Source: Bacillota bacterium
GTDB taxonomy: Bacteria > Bacillota > UBA4882 > UBA8346
Length of the DNA: 64,000 nt
Assembly: GCA_029776205.1 (NCBI GenBank)
Contig: JAKOTQ010000023.1
Location: forward strand, 1 to 64,000
Direction: 5' to 3'
Part shown: positions 19,502-28,895 of the stretch, one piece after another
How positions within the stretch are numbered: position 1 is the first letter of the stretch
How the letters are laid out: every line of letters begins with the position of its first letter
Notes under the pieces: model-generated
Databases searched by the model: none
Seen by the model: the letters and a program-made list of their open reading frames with translations, nothing else
Told to the model about the DNA's origin: nothing
Position numbers and translations under genes: made by a program

Positions 19502-20629
19502 TTGGAATGGCATGTATTTCTGATCCGTTTGGGTTTTATCGTTGGTGCGTGTTTTTTCCTGTCTTTCATCCGCCGGGGGATGGTTTGGCTATATAAGCGA
19601 AGCGGGATCGGAATATACCCGCTTTCTTTGATGTATAAAGGGGTTCATCTTGGGGTGCTTGCCGGTCTTGCGGCCCTGGTCGCTTTGGTTTTCCTTCGGG
19701 GTGAGCCGTTGAACCAGCCTTTGTCGGAACTTTTGGTTGAAGACGGGTTTAACTTCGTCTTGTTTGCGGTGTACCTTGCTTGGTACCTTTTTCAGTCTTA
19801 CCAATGGGAACGGCAAACGGGGCGGTTCCGAAGCGGATATGGTGAATATTTAAAGCAATATGCTTTTTTTCAGATTTTGCTTTTAGATATTCTGCTTCTG
19901 CTTCGATTGGATGAACGGTATTTACCCTGGATGCTCCTGCACTATCCGGAGGTCGAACGGTTTTACCTGGAAGCGATAGCGGTATTGTTCTTCGTCGGGA
20001 TTCAAGGGATTGCGGTATTGGTCAGAAGTTTGAAGATGGAAGAAGCTCCCCGGGAAATCTGTCAATTGGTTAAGGACGTGGCTGCGGTCTTTGGGGTTCA
20101 GATCCGACGGGTCCGGGTCTGGCAGTTGGAGTTGGTGGGTAATGCGTTTGCAACTGGTCTTATCCGGCGAAGTATTTTTTTGACTGGTTCTCTGGTGGCC
20201 TATACAGCTCCGGACGATTTGCGAATGATTGTCGGCCATGAATGTGCCCATTTTAAGCTGCATCATCTGGAAGTCCGGATGGCCTATGTGGCTTCCTGGG
20301 TTTGGCTGGGTTCTTTCCTCTTAGAACGGTATCCGGAAATTCATTGGATTTATGTAGTTTTCTATGGTTTTGCAGGTTATTTGCTCTTTAACGTCATGGC
20401 CCGGCGTCAGGAGATTCAAGCGGATCAGATGGCAGCGGCCAAATTAGGTGGAGGAGCAAAGATGGCTGAAGCTTTAGTGCGAACTTTCGGAATGGGTTCG
20501 GCTTCAACGGGTTTTTCCCGATTATTCCGGTGGTTCATCACTCATCCGGAGATGGAGATGCGGGTAAACCATTTAATGGCAATGGATTCTATTTCCGGTG
20601 GAAAATCCGAAGGCTCGTCCTCCGTATAG
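19502..20629 (+). CDS. Membrane M48-like metalloprotease
   Basis: Multiple TM segments and VGHECAHFKLHH (HExxH); TTG start right after the folD stop. Confidence 0.8.
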   Translation: MEWHVFLIRLGFIVGACFFLSFIRRGMVWLYKRSGIGIYPLSLMYKGVHLGVLAGLAALVALVFLRGEPLNQPLSELLVEDGFNFVLFAVYLAWYLFQSYQWERQTGRFRSGYGEYLKQYAFFQILLLDILLLLRLDERYLPWMLLHYPEVERFYLEAIAVLFFVGIQGIAVLVRSLKMEEAPREICQLVKDVAAVFGVQIRRVRVWQLELVGNAFATGLIRRSIFLTGSLVAYTAPDDLRMIVGHECAHFKLHHLEVRMAYVASWVWLGSFLLERYPEIHWIYVVFYGFAGYLLFNVMARRQEIQADQMAAAKLGGGAKMAEALVRTFGMGSASTGFSRLFRWFITHPEMEMRVNHLMAMDSISGGKSEGSSSV

Positions 20630-20630
20630 G

Positions 20631-20676
20631 CATACATAAAGGACATGAAGTAAACACTTCATGTCCTTTATGTATG
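20631..20676. terminator. 21-bp perfect hairpin between convergent genes
   Basis: CATACATAAAGGACATGAAGT-AAAC-ACTTCATGTCCTTTATGTATG. Confidence 0.75.
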
Positions 20677-20693
20677 AGGTTTGTCTTTATGAC

Positions 20694-21593
20694 TTAGGCC
20701 TTATTGGGGTCTTTAAAACTTACTCCGGCAAGTTTTTGATAGAATAAGGCCACACTACTGTTGTCCAGGTCAGCATAGTCAGTTTTGGCTTGACCAAAAA
20801 TTTGATCCACCAAAGCGGTGACCAACAGCGGCACATTGAGATCCCGTGCGGTTTTCATGATTAAGCCCAGATCTTTGTGGTTCAGTGCCAGGCGGAATCC
20901 GGGGTTATAATTTTCGTTGATTATTGCCGGAGCCTTGGCGTTCAACATCCGGCTGTCAGCTGTTGCTGTTTTTAAGACTTGATAGAGAGTGGACGGGTTG
21001 ACGCCGGCCTTCACGGCAAGGGCAAATGCTTCAGAGATGGCCACTAGTTCGGCGGAGATAATCAGGTTGTTAGCCAGTTTGGCTGCCTGGCCCAGGCCGC
21101 TTTCACCGACATAGGTAATATGGGCTGCAACTTTTTGCAAAATAGGGAGGACACGCTCGAATATTTCCCGATCGCCTCCGATCATCATTCCCAGGCTGGC
21201 TTCTTCAGCCCCTTTCGGCCCGCCGCTGATGGGAGCATCCAAATAAGCGATGCCGTAATCTTTGAGACGTTGGTAAAAGGATCGTACCGAGGCGATATCA
21301 TGGGTGCTGCAATCGATGACGATCGGTTGTTTTTTACAATGAACCAGGCCATTCTCGCCAAATAGTAAACCTTCGACGTCAGCTGCAGTAGGGACGCAAA
21401 TAAATATATATGATGCTTGTTCGCCAATGGCTGCGGGAGAGGAGACTAGTTCACCGCCGGCTGCCGATATTTCGGCGGCAACGTTTTTGTTCCGGTGGAC
21501 CATGGTGATTAACGGTGTGCCTGATTTTAAAATATTAAGGGCCATTGGTTTTCCCATAGCGCCTAGTCCTATAAAACCCACTTTTTCGTTCAT
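20694..21593 (-). CDS. 3-hydroxyisobutyrate/tartronate-semialdehyde reductase family dehydrogenase
   Basis: MNEKVGFIGLGAMGKPMALNIL, DAPISGGPKGAEEASLGMMIGG; ATG at 21593 preceded by GGAGGA. Confidence 0.88.
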   Translation of the reverse strand: MNEKVGFIGLGAMGKPMALNILKSGTPLITMVHRNKNVAAEISAAGGELVSSPAAIGEQASYIFICVPTAADVEGLLFGENGLVHCKKQPIVIDCSTHDIASVRSFYQRLKDYGIAYLDAPISGGPKGAEEASLGMMIGGDREIFERVLPILQKVAAHITYVGESGLGQAAKLANNLIISAELVAISEAFALAVKAGVNPSTLYQVLKTATADSRMLNAKAPAIINENYNPGFRLALNHKDLGLIMKTARDLNVPLLVTALVDQIFGQAKTDYADLDNSSVALFYQKLAGVSFKDPNKA

Positions 21594-21736
21594 GATGATG
21601 TCCTCCTTTGGTTCAATAGATTCCAATGGATTCTTTCGAAAAGACGTTTCGGGATTCCTGCCAGCTTCGGAATTTTTTATGGCTCTTCGCATAACCTCCA
21701 AATATTAGGTAATAATAGAAACCGGAGGTGGTAAGG

Positions 21737-21928
21737 ATGAACCGTATTAATTGCAGCGTTTCTTCGTGTAAATACAACGAAGCAGGCCAAAAATGCAATG
21801 CTGCAGAAATTAAAGTGGAGAATAATTTCAATTTGTCCCACAATATGGAAATAGGATCGCTGGATAATCAAAATAAGAATGCGACGACATCCATGGAAAC
21901 CTGTTGTCAAACATTTACCCCTAAATGA
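21737..21928 (+). CDS. DUF1540-like cysteine-containing protein
   Basis: MNRINCSVSSCKYNEAGQKCNAAEIKV...CCQTF pattern. Confidence 0.75.
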   Translation: MNRINCSVSSCKYNEAGQKCNAAEIKVENNFNLSHNMEIGSLDNQNKNATTSMETCCQTFTPK

Positions 21929-21979
21929 ACCAACGTTAGTTATGTGGAGTATCTAAGAGAATAACTGACTGAGAAAAGA

Positions 21980-22027
21980 CTTGCAATACAAAACCGTCTA
22001 TCGGCTAACGGTTGCAAGTCATTTTTC
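21980..22027 (+). terminator. Stem-loop followed by ATTTTT
   Basis: GACTTGCAA...TTGCAAGTC with internal ACCGT/ACGGT. Confidence 0.6.
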
Positions 22028-22186
22028 ATATTTAAACCAATTTTGGCTTGCTGGTTTTATATAACAATTTTGTTAGATACGAATGTCGGTAAATGGCAGG
22101 ATTACCTCATTCTTTTGATTAATATATTAAAAAAAGGCGTCCATTTGCCGATAATTCTAGTAGAAACCTTGAAGGGGGTAGGTTAC

Positions 22187-22714
22187 ATGAAAATTACCGT
22201 AACAGGCAAGAACATTGAAGTAACCGATGCACTGAGAGACTACGCTGAGAAAAAGGTCGCGAAGATCGTCAAGTTTTTTGAAAAAAGTCCGCTTTCGTCC
22301 CAGGTCAGTCTTCGTACCGAACGAGGATTACATATTGTGGAGATTACCGTACATATTGACGGCTTACTCTTGCGGGGAGAAGAAAAAACCAGTGATATGT
22401 ATGCTTCGATTGACGGGGCTATTGATAAAATCGAGCGTCAGGTTCATAAGTTTAAAACCCGGATTAATCGGAAATTGCGGGAAGAGAACCGGGTGGTGTT
22501 AGAGGAGCTTCCCAATCAAAAAGAACAATCCGAACCTCAGATCGTACGCACCAAGCGGTTTGCAGTCAAACCCATGTCTGTTGAAGAAGCGGTCATGCAA
22601 ATGGATTTGTTAGGCCATGATTTCTTTGTTTTCTCCAACAGCGAAACGGAAGAGGTCAACGTGGTGTATCGTCGGAAAGATGGTAATTATGGCTTGATTG
22701 AGCCAGAATTTTAA
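22187..22714 (+). CDS. hpf: Ribosome hibernation promoting factor, long form
   Basis: MKITVTGKNIEVTDALRDYAEKKVAKIVKFF and C-terminal VVRTKRFAVKPMSVEEAVMQMDLLGHDFFVF... Confidence 0.95.
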   Translation: MKITVTGKNIEVTDALRDYAEKKVAKIVKFFEKSPLSSQVSLRTERGLHIVEITVHIDGLLLRGEEKTSDMYASIDGAIDKIERQVHKFKTRINRKLREENRVVLEELPNQKEQSEPQIVRTKRFAVKPMSVEEAVMQMDLLGHDFFVFSNSETEEVNVVYRRKDGNYGLIEPEF

Positions 22715-22725
22715 AATGAGAATAG

Positions 22726-22758
22726 AAAAGCTTGAGCGGAATGCTCAAGCTTTTTTTG
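22726..22758. terminator. Rho-independent terminator
   Basis: AAAGCTTGAGC-GGAAT-GCTCAAGCTTT followed by T tract. Confidence 0.9.
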
Positions 22759-23347
22759 TTGGCCTTAAGCTTTCAATGGCATCAGCGATTTCCTGGGTGG
22801 CTTTTGCATAAAGCTCTTTCTTTTCAAGAGCAGGATCATTGGTGAGATAAATTGGTTTACCGAAGATGACTTTGACTTTTTTAAAACTTTTTCCGATGGT
22901 CTGGGTATTGAGGAGTAAAGTAGGTACTACCGGTGCATTATTTTTGAGGGCAAACATGGCCGGACCGGAATGGAGTTTGCCTAATTTATCAGGATTTTCC
23001 CGATTACGGGTTCCTTCGATGAAAATACCCAGAACTTTTCCGTCGGACAGGATTTCCATGGATTTGGAGATGGCTTCGCGATCGCCGCGGCCACGTTTAA
23101 TCGGGACAGCTCCCCAGGCCGGCAGGAGGAAATTGAGTACTGGTATTCTGAAAAGTTCTTCTTTCGCCAGGAAGCAGACTTGACGGTTGGCGGCCGCACC
23201 CAAAACCGGCGGATCCCAGTTGCTGACGTGGTTGGCTACTAAAAGGGCAGGGCCATTGGTTGGAATGTTTTCTACACCGATGATCTCCAAACGATTTAAA
23301 ACCTTAAACATTATTTTAAAAAGGTTTTTAAATATGAAATATAGCAT
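22745..23347 (-). CDS. plsC: 1-acyl-sn-glycerol-3-phosphate acyltransferase
   Basis: VANHVSNWDPPVLG, FIEGTRNRE. Confidence 0.92.
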   Translation of the reverse strand: MLYFIFKNLFKIMFKVLNRLEIIGVENIPTNGPALLVANHVSNWDPPVLGAAANRQVCFLAKEELFRIPVLNFLLPAWGAVPIKRGRGDREAISKSMEILSDGKVLGIFIEGTRNRENPDKLGKLHSGPAMFALKNNAPVVPTLLLNTQTIGKSFKKVKVIFGKPIYLTNDPALEKKELYAKATQEIADAIESLRPTKKA

Positions 23348-23603
23348 CGTCAATTCTCCTTCAGACAGACTCATGCGTATATTCTGCACAAAAAAGGTTT
23401 TTCCTGTTATTATCTTTACAATTATATGGATTGACGCGTAGAAACGCTAGTAGGATAGAATTTGAAAATTAAGGTGCATAGTGGTATGAATATCCTATTT
23501 CGTTGGTCGGCATGAACAGTTATTGAGGCACGAAATGAAGTCTTGTCCACCGGAGGCGGTCGTGAGATAATGAATAAAATGGATTTCTGACGGAGGGATT
23601 CGT

Positions 23604-24476
23604 ATGATTTATGATATTGCGATAGTCGGGGGAGGGCCGGCGGGACTTGCGGCAGCATTAAATGCCCGCCGGCGTAATCTCCAGACAGTGGTTATCGGGA
23701 AGGAAGAATTTAGTTCAAAATTAACTCAAGCCCATCGTATTGACAATTATCCCGGATTGCCATCCATCACCGGTGAAGAGCTGGCCCGAAAGTTACGGAC
23801 TCATGCTGAAACCAACGGAATGGTTTTTGTAAGGGATGAAATTCAAAATATTTATCCTGAAGAGGATTTGTTTAATTTATATGGACGGGAACATCATTTC
23901 CAGGCCAAAACCATTATACTGGCTACCGGTATTACCTTGGGTGCAGAGATTGAGGGGGAGGCCGATTTTGTCGGTCGTGGCGTCAGTTATTGTGCCACTT
24001 GCGACGGAATGTTCTTTCGGCAAAAACCTGTGGCGATGGTGGGGTACATCCGGGAAGCTGAGGCGGAAGTCAGGTTTTTAGCTGAAGTCTGTAGTCAAGT
24101 GTATTATTTACCTCTATATAAAAATCCGGGGCCGGTGGATCCGCGGGTAACATTGATTGAAGGGAAACCGGTAGCTATATCCGGAAACGGCCAGGTGGAG
24201 CGGTTTTCGACCACAGCAGGTACTTGGGAGGTCAGTGGGGTGTTCATCGAAAGGGCAGGTCGTCCTGCCAGTCAATTGATGGATGATTTGGCTATCGATG
24301 AGGAGAAGTTTATCATCACCGATGGGATGCAGGCTACCAGCATTCCAGGGATTTTTGCGGCTGGTGATTGTACCGGAAAACCATGGCAGATTTCCCGCGC
24401 TGTCGGGCAAGGCCAGGTGGCTGCGCTCAGTGCTGTTCGTTATTTGGATGTTTTATCAAAACGCCAAAAAGTATAA
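23604..24476 (+). CDS. Thioredoxin-reductase-like FAD/NAD(P) oxidoreductase
   Basis: IAIVGGGPAGLAAALNARRR, CATCDGMFF (CxxC), GIFAAGDCTG. Confidence 0.88.
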   Translation: MIYDIAIVGGGPAGLAAALNARRRNLQTVVIGKEEFSSKLTQAHRIDNYPGLPSITGEELARKLRTHAETNGMVFVRDEIQNIYPEEDLFNLYGREHHFQAKTIILATGITLGAEIEGEADFVGRGVSYCATCDGMFFRQKPVAMVGYIREAEAEVRFLAEVCSQVYYLPLYKNPGPVDPRVTLIEGKPVAISGNGQVERFSTTAGTWEVSGVFIERAGRPASQLMDDLAIDEEKFIITDGMQATSIPGIFAAGDCTGKPWQISRAVGQGQVAALSAVRYLDVLSKRQKV

Positions 24477-24562
24477 AGTTCCTATGCCATTGGAAAAGAC
24501 AGTGGCTCTGAATTTTAGTTGCGTTAAATATTATTTTTAGAATGTGCAAATATATTTAATGG

Positions 24563-24600
24563 GTTCGCCATTCCATCGTGGAGGCGAACTTTTTATTTTT
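24563..24600 (+). terminator. Rho-independent terminator
   Basis: GTTCGCC...GGCGAAC followed by TTTTTATTTTT. Confidence 0.8.
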
Positions 24601-24707
24601 CGGAAAGCCAAAGTGTCCATAGAAAGTTTTTCCGAAATACCATTTTATGCGAGACGCTTCGATAGTTTGATTTCAGATAAACCTATATAAAGCATTAAAG
24701 GAAATGA

Positions 24708-24821
24708 GATACTCCTGTTTTTGCAGGCGGATCATCTGTTATTGATAATGCCAGTTTAACCGGGATTTACCGCTTGTTTGAAACGGGATAGCCAGTTAAT
24801 ATAAAGGAGTATCGTTATGTA
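24708..24821 (+). promoter_or_regulatory. Possible 5' leader: GATACTCCT/AGGAGTATC pairing over an AAAGGAG site followed by ATG-TAA
   Basis: 9-bp perfect complement spaced 88 nt, then an immediate start-stop. Confidence 0.3.
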
Positions 24822-24913
24822 ACATTATGATAAGTTATTACACATTTCAAATTTGGAGAATTGCCCCGGCGATTCTCTCATTTACATTTATTTTTAGAAA
24901 GAGGTGATATGGT

Positions 24914-26332
24914 GTGAATCAAGCGGGATTGAAATATCAACCGGAACCTTTCAACGTCCCGTCTTTGCCTCCGCAATGGGCCTCTCGATCGATATTTTAT
25001 CAGATCTTCCCGGATCGTTTTGCAAACGGTGATTCGAGTAACGACCCAGTTGGGACTGTGGCCTGGGATTCGCAACCAACATATGACAATTTCTTTGGCG
25101 GCGATTTGCAGGGAATTATTCAAAAGATCCCTTATTTGAAACAGTTGGGCGTTACGGCGCTGTATTTGAATCCGATCTTTGAATCGCCCTCCAATCACAA
25201 ATATAATGCAACCGATTATCTGAAAATTGCGCCGGAGTTTGGGGAACTGTGGACGTTTAAGAAACTCATTGCCGAATTGCACCAGGCCGGGATGAAAGTG
25301 ATTATCGACGGAGTATTTAATCACACCGGTGACTCTTTCTGGGCGTTTCAGGATGTCTTACGGCGAGGCGAGGAGTCTCGATTTAAAGATTGGTATTATT
25401 TCAAGGAGTTTCCGGTTCGTCAGGGCGAAAACCCGAATTACGAATGTTGGTGGGGTTTTGGTACTTTGCCGAAGTTGAATCATCAAAATCCCGAGGTTAT
25501 CCGATATTTGCTGAAGGTGGTTGCTTTCTGGACGAGTATCGGAATTGACGGTTGGCGCTTGGATGTGCCGAATGAAGTTCCCATGCAGTTTTGGCGTTAC
25601 TTTCGGAAACTGGTGAAGTCGATTAATCCCGAAGCTTTCATTGTCGGAGAAATTTGGGATGATGCCCATGTTTGGCTTGCCGGGGATACTTTCGATGCTG
25701 TGATGAATTATCGGTGGCGGGATGCCGTCATCCAATATTTTGCCCAGGGCAGTATTTCGGTTGAGCAATTTCGGGGGCAATTGGCATCTAATCGGCATAA
25801 TCTTCCCTGGGAATATATCTTGAGTGCTTACAATCTTTTGGGAAGCCATGATACGCCCCGTTTTTTGACCCTTTGCGGCGGAGATCGGCGTAAATTGTTG
25901 GCAGCATTGGCGTTTCAGTTTACGTATCCTGGGATTCCGGCATTGTATTATGGTGATGAGATCGGTTTAGAGGGCAATAAGGATCCGGATTGCCGGAAAA
26001 CGATGAAATGGAATGAATCGGACCAAGATCAGGTGATATTGGAGGCTAATCGAACTTTAGCCAAATTGCGTCATGATCATGAAGCATTGCAAACCGGTTC
26101 CTATTATGAACTCTATGCCGGGGATGAGATCTTCGGGTTTGTCCGGAGCAGTCAGACGGAGCAATTCCTAGTATGTATCAATATGAGTTCCGATTCCCGC
26201 TGTATCCGGTTGTCCAGTGAATGGGAAACCGGTTGGGAGCCGGTGTATGCCGTGAGTGCAGGTTTGGTAGGGCTTCATTGCCCGGAACTTCCGTCACTGG
26301 GCGTAAGAATCTTTAAACGGGATCGCAGATGA
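24914..26332 (+). CDS. GH13 alpha-amylase/neopullulanase-like glycosidase
   Basis: IFYQIFPDRFANGD, GVFNHTGDSF, GWRLDVPNE, VGEIWDDA, LLGSHDTPR. Confidence 0.93.
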   Translation: MNQAGLKYQPEPFNVPSLPPQWASRSIFYQIFPDRFANGDSSNDPVGTVAWDSQPTYDNFFGGDLQGIIQKIPYLKQLGVTALYLNPIFESPSNHKYNATDYLKIAPEFGELWTFKKLIAELHQAGMKVIIDGVFNHTGDSFWAFQDVLRRGEESRFKDWYYFKEFPVRQGENPNYECWWGFGTLPKLNHQNPEVIRYLLKVVAFWTSIGIDGWRLDVPNEVPMQFWRYFRKLVKSINPEAFIVGEIWDDAHVWLAGDTFDAVMNYRWRDAVIQYFAQGSISVEQFRGQLASNRHNLPWEYILSAYNLLGSHDTPRFLTLCGGDRRKLLAALAFQFTYPGIPALYYGDEIGLEGNKDPDCRKTMKWNESDQDQVILEANRTLAKLRHDHEALQTGSYYELYAGDEIFGFVRSSQTEQFLVCINMSSDSRCIRLSSEWETGWEPVYAVSAGLVGLHCPELPSLGVRIFKRDRR

Positions 26333-26338
26333 TGAATT

Positions 26339-26372
26339 AAACAGTCAATCCATCCGGGTTGGCTGTTTTTTC
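26339..26372 (+). terminator. Rho-independent terminator
   Basis: AACAGTCAATCC-ATCC-GGGTTGGCTGTT followed by T tract. Confidence 0.8.
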
Positions 26373-26390
26373 ATAATTCCTGAGTCCCAT

Positions 26391-26425
26391 AGTACACAGT
26401 TCACAGTGCACAGTTGATAGTACAT
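26391..26425. repeat. Heptanucleotide array AGTACAC AGTTCAC AGTGCAC AGTTGAT AGTACAT
   Basis: Five consecutive 7-nt units. Confidence 0.85.
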
Positions 26426-26746
26426 GTTTTAGGCAGGACCAGCAACATAAGCTTTCGTGTTGCACATTTTGAATTCCACTTTCCCGGCTGACCGGAACTC
26501 AAGATCCGGATTTCCGACTTCTGTATTCTGCGTGTCTTGTTTTCCCAAGACTGATTAGTGTCTTTAATATCCGGATTTCTCGACGTGCCGTGTATGGTGT
26601 ATCTTTGAGTCATTAACTTCCTAACTTTACTTCTAGACCTTCCGGAGTTTGCATAGAAATGAAAATGGGTAAAAATACTAATAAACAATTATTTTATTTC
26701 ATTGACAAGTCCCAATAATCTGTGGTATCATAACCTGTGCACGGAT

Positions 26747-26824
26747 GGTGGGCGTAGCTCAGCTGGTTAGAGTGCCAGGTTGTGGCCCTGGAGGTCGTGG
26801 GTTCGAACCCCATCGCTCACCCCA
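26747..26824 (+). tRNA. tRNA-His (GTG), CCA encoded
   Basis: Cloverleaf with G-1, anticodon loop TTGTGGC, T-arm GGTTCGAACCCC; promoter TTGACA/TATCAT upstream. Confidence 0.95.
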
Positions 26825-26842
26825 TCTTAAGTAATACAATAG

Positions 26843-26866
26843 GGACATTACGTCCCTTTTTTTATT
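26843..26866 (+). terminator. Rho-independent terminator after tRNA-His
   Basis: AGGGAC-ATTAC-GTCCCT followed by T7. Confidence 0.85.
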
Positions 26867-26907
26867 ATCCGGATGGGTGAGGAGTGGTGGTATTACGGAG
26901 GGAATGA

Positions 26908-27207
26908 ATGAGCAATCTGTTGAACTGGCACATTATTGTGTTGGCTTTTACCACTTTATTCTTCGCAGAAATGGGAGATAAAACCCAACTGGCAGTTATT
27001 ACTCTGGTCGCGGATTCGAAAGCTCCGCTATCGGTGTTTATCGGAGCCAGTGCTGCTTTGACCGTAGTGTCTTTAATTGGGGTAGTATTCGGGTGCGCGG
27101 TAACCAAGTTGGTACCAACCCACTTCCTGAAGTTCGGAGCAGGTATCCTTTTCGTCGGGATTGGCCTTTATACGCTATGGGAAACGTTCACCGGAATGGT
27201 GCGGTAG
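26908..27207 (+). CDS. Single-domain TMEM165/GDT1 (UPF0016) family cation exporter
   Basis: FAEMGDKTQLAVITLVADSKAPLSVFIGASAALTVVSLIGVVFG. Confidence 0.9.
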   Translation: MSNLLNWHIIVLAFTTLFFAEMGDKTQLAVITLVADSKAPLSVFIGASAALTVVSLIGVVFGCAVTKLVPTHFLKFGAGILFVGIGLYTLWETFTGMVR

Positions 27208-27465
27208 TAGATAGTAGCTAGGAGACAGGAGATAGAAGACAGGAACTTTAAATAGTTGACAGTTGACAGTGGGACAATGGACAGTTTATAAGACGAAGTG
27301 TAAAGGAAAAACTGTTAAATTTATAAGACAGATAATACAAGAAGATAGAAGAAAAGAAACAGTCTCTTGTGCCTAAAGCCTAACGCGATACTGCGTATTG
27401 TGAACTGCGCACTGCGTATCAGAAAGAAAGAACTGTCAACTGTAAACTGTCCACTATCAACTAGA
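27205..27465. repeat. Composite heptanucleotide element: TAGTAGA TAGTAGC TAGGAGA CAGGAGA TAGAAGA CAGGAAC ... AACTGTC AACTGTA AACTGTC CACTATC AACT
   Basis: 7-nt period; first unit begins at the stop codon of the preceding CDS; opposed right arm. Confidence 0.88.
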
Positions 27466-27607
27466 ATTAGTCTCTCGCCTTATGCTTAAAAAAGTACTTC
27501 GAACTATTAAGTTTAGCCGCCCCTTGTGATTGCCGCGATGCTTTGGAGACGTGGTTCCAAAACTCAGGACAATTGCATATGATCTTCTTGTAAGGGGGCG
27601 AAAAGGA

Positions 27608-27886
27608 TTGTTGACGAAGACTTCAGAACTTCGCGAACGGGAAGTTGTCAATATATTGGACGGACGCCGGCTTGGTCTCGCCAGTGACTTGGAGATCGAA
27701 GCGGAAACCGGGCGGATCAAGGCGATTGTGGTGCCCGGGCCCGGAAAGTTTTTGTGGCTTTTTGGAAAAAGCGAGGATTTTGTTATCCCGTGGGAACGGA
27801 TTAAAAAGATCGGGGTGGATGTTATTTTAGTTGAAGCTCCAAATTATGTGGAGGATAAATCGAATATTATCTCGTTGAATAATTAA
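27608..27886 (+). CDS. PRC-barrel YlmC/YmxH family protein
   Basis: KTSELREREVVNILDGRRLGLASDLEIEAETGRIKAIVVPGPGKFLWLFGKSEDFVIPW; likely TTG start. Confidence 0.85.
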   Translation: MLTKTSELREREVVNILDGRRLGLASDLEIEAETGRIKAIVVPGPGKFLWLFGKSEDFVIPWERIKKIGVDVILVEAPNYVEDKSNIISLNN

Positions 27887-27943
27887 TGGTTATTTTAAAA
27901 ACCAATATCTATAACGATCAGCCGGAAGGTTGATTTTTGTTTT

Positions 27944-28020
27944 ACTGTGAACTGTGTACCAGTTACCCGGGAACCAAAGCCAGACTTCTAAGCTTCTATT
28001 TCCTGACTTCTGACTCCTGA
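27944..28020. repeat. Heptanucleotide element: ACTGTGA ACTGTGT ACC ... ATTTCCT GACTTCT GACTCCT GA
   Basis: 7-nt periodic blocks of both subtypes. Confidence 0.75.
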
Positions 28021-28035
28021 TGGATATACGGAGGA

Positions 28036-28872
28036 ATGATAATGGATTTTTCAACCTTCAAATTGTTGGTCTTCGATTTAGACGGAACTTTGGTGCCTTA
28101 TGGCTCGGACGAGCTTTCGCTGAAAACCATCGAGGCCTTGCGGGCATTTTCCCAAACCCATCGGAAGTTTACGATTGCTACCGGCCGCAGCTTTTATCAA
28201 AGCAAATCCATCATTGATAAGCTTGGGATTACGGTTCCGGTGATCGTTCAAACCGGAGCGCTGATTGTAGATCCGGTTTCGGGAAAGATTTTAAGGTCAC
28301 AACCTTTGAATCCGGTATTACACCGGCAGTTGCAGGATATTGCCGGGCGGGTGTCGGCTGATCATTTGATTCTGGGTGAAGATGGGGTTTATTATCCGAC
28401 CCGGTCCGGTGTACAATGCCGAAACTGGTTGTTGCAAAGCGGAGAGCGGTGTTCCGTTGTAGGGTGTTCTTCGGAATTGCCGGTGGCGATAAAACATTTA
28501 TTTGTCGGTTCGGAAGAGCAGATTCGGGAAGTCGCTGAGTTGGTGAAAACACAGGCTGATTTTTGTCCCCATCTGATATTATGGCCTCCTGACCAGGGAT
28601 TTTCGGATTGGTTTTTAGAAGTTTTTGATTCTTCCGCCTCCAAGGGACAAGCTTTGGTCTGGCTTGCTGAAAAGCTGGGTATCAAGATGGAAGCAGTAAT
28701 GGCTTTTGGTGATGGGTACAACGATATGGATATGTTGTGCCGGGCCGGACTGGGAATCGCCATGGAGAAGGCTGTTTCGGAGGTTCGGGCGGCCGCTGGG
28801 TTGACGATTCCCGGACCGGAGAATGATGGAATCGCTGATTTTGTGACGGGTTTGATCGAACGGATCGCGTGA
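28036..28872 (+). CDS. Cof-type HAD family hydrolase
   Basis: LLVFDLDGTLVPYGSDELS, AFGDGYNDMDMLCRAGLGIAMEKA. Confidence 0.9.
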   Translation: MIMDFSTFKLLVFDLDGTLVPYGSDELSLKTIEALRAFSQTHRKFTIATGRSFYQSKSIIDKLGITVPVIVQTGALIVDPVSGKILRSQPLNPVLHRQLQDIAGRVSADHLILGEDGVYYPTRSGVQCRNWLLQSGERCSVVGCSSELPVAIKHLFVGSEEQIREVAELVKTQADFCPHLILWPPDQGFSDWFLEVFDSSASKGQALVWLAEKLGIKMEAVMAFGDGYNDMDMLCRAGLGIAMEKAVSEVRAAAGLTIPGPENDGIADFVTGLIERIA

Positions 28873-28895
28873 TTGGAAATAATTGACGATGGGGC

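Noticed and set aside
21120-21708. Plus-strand ORFs opposite the hydroxyisobutyrate-dehydrogenase-like gene
   Set aside because: Antisense frames of a well-supported CDS.
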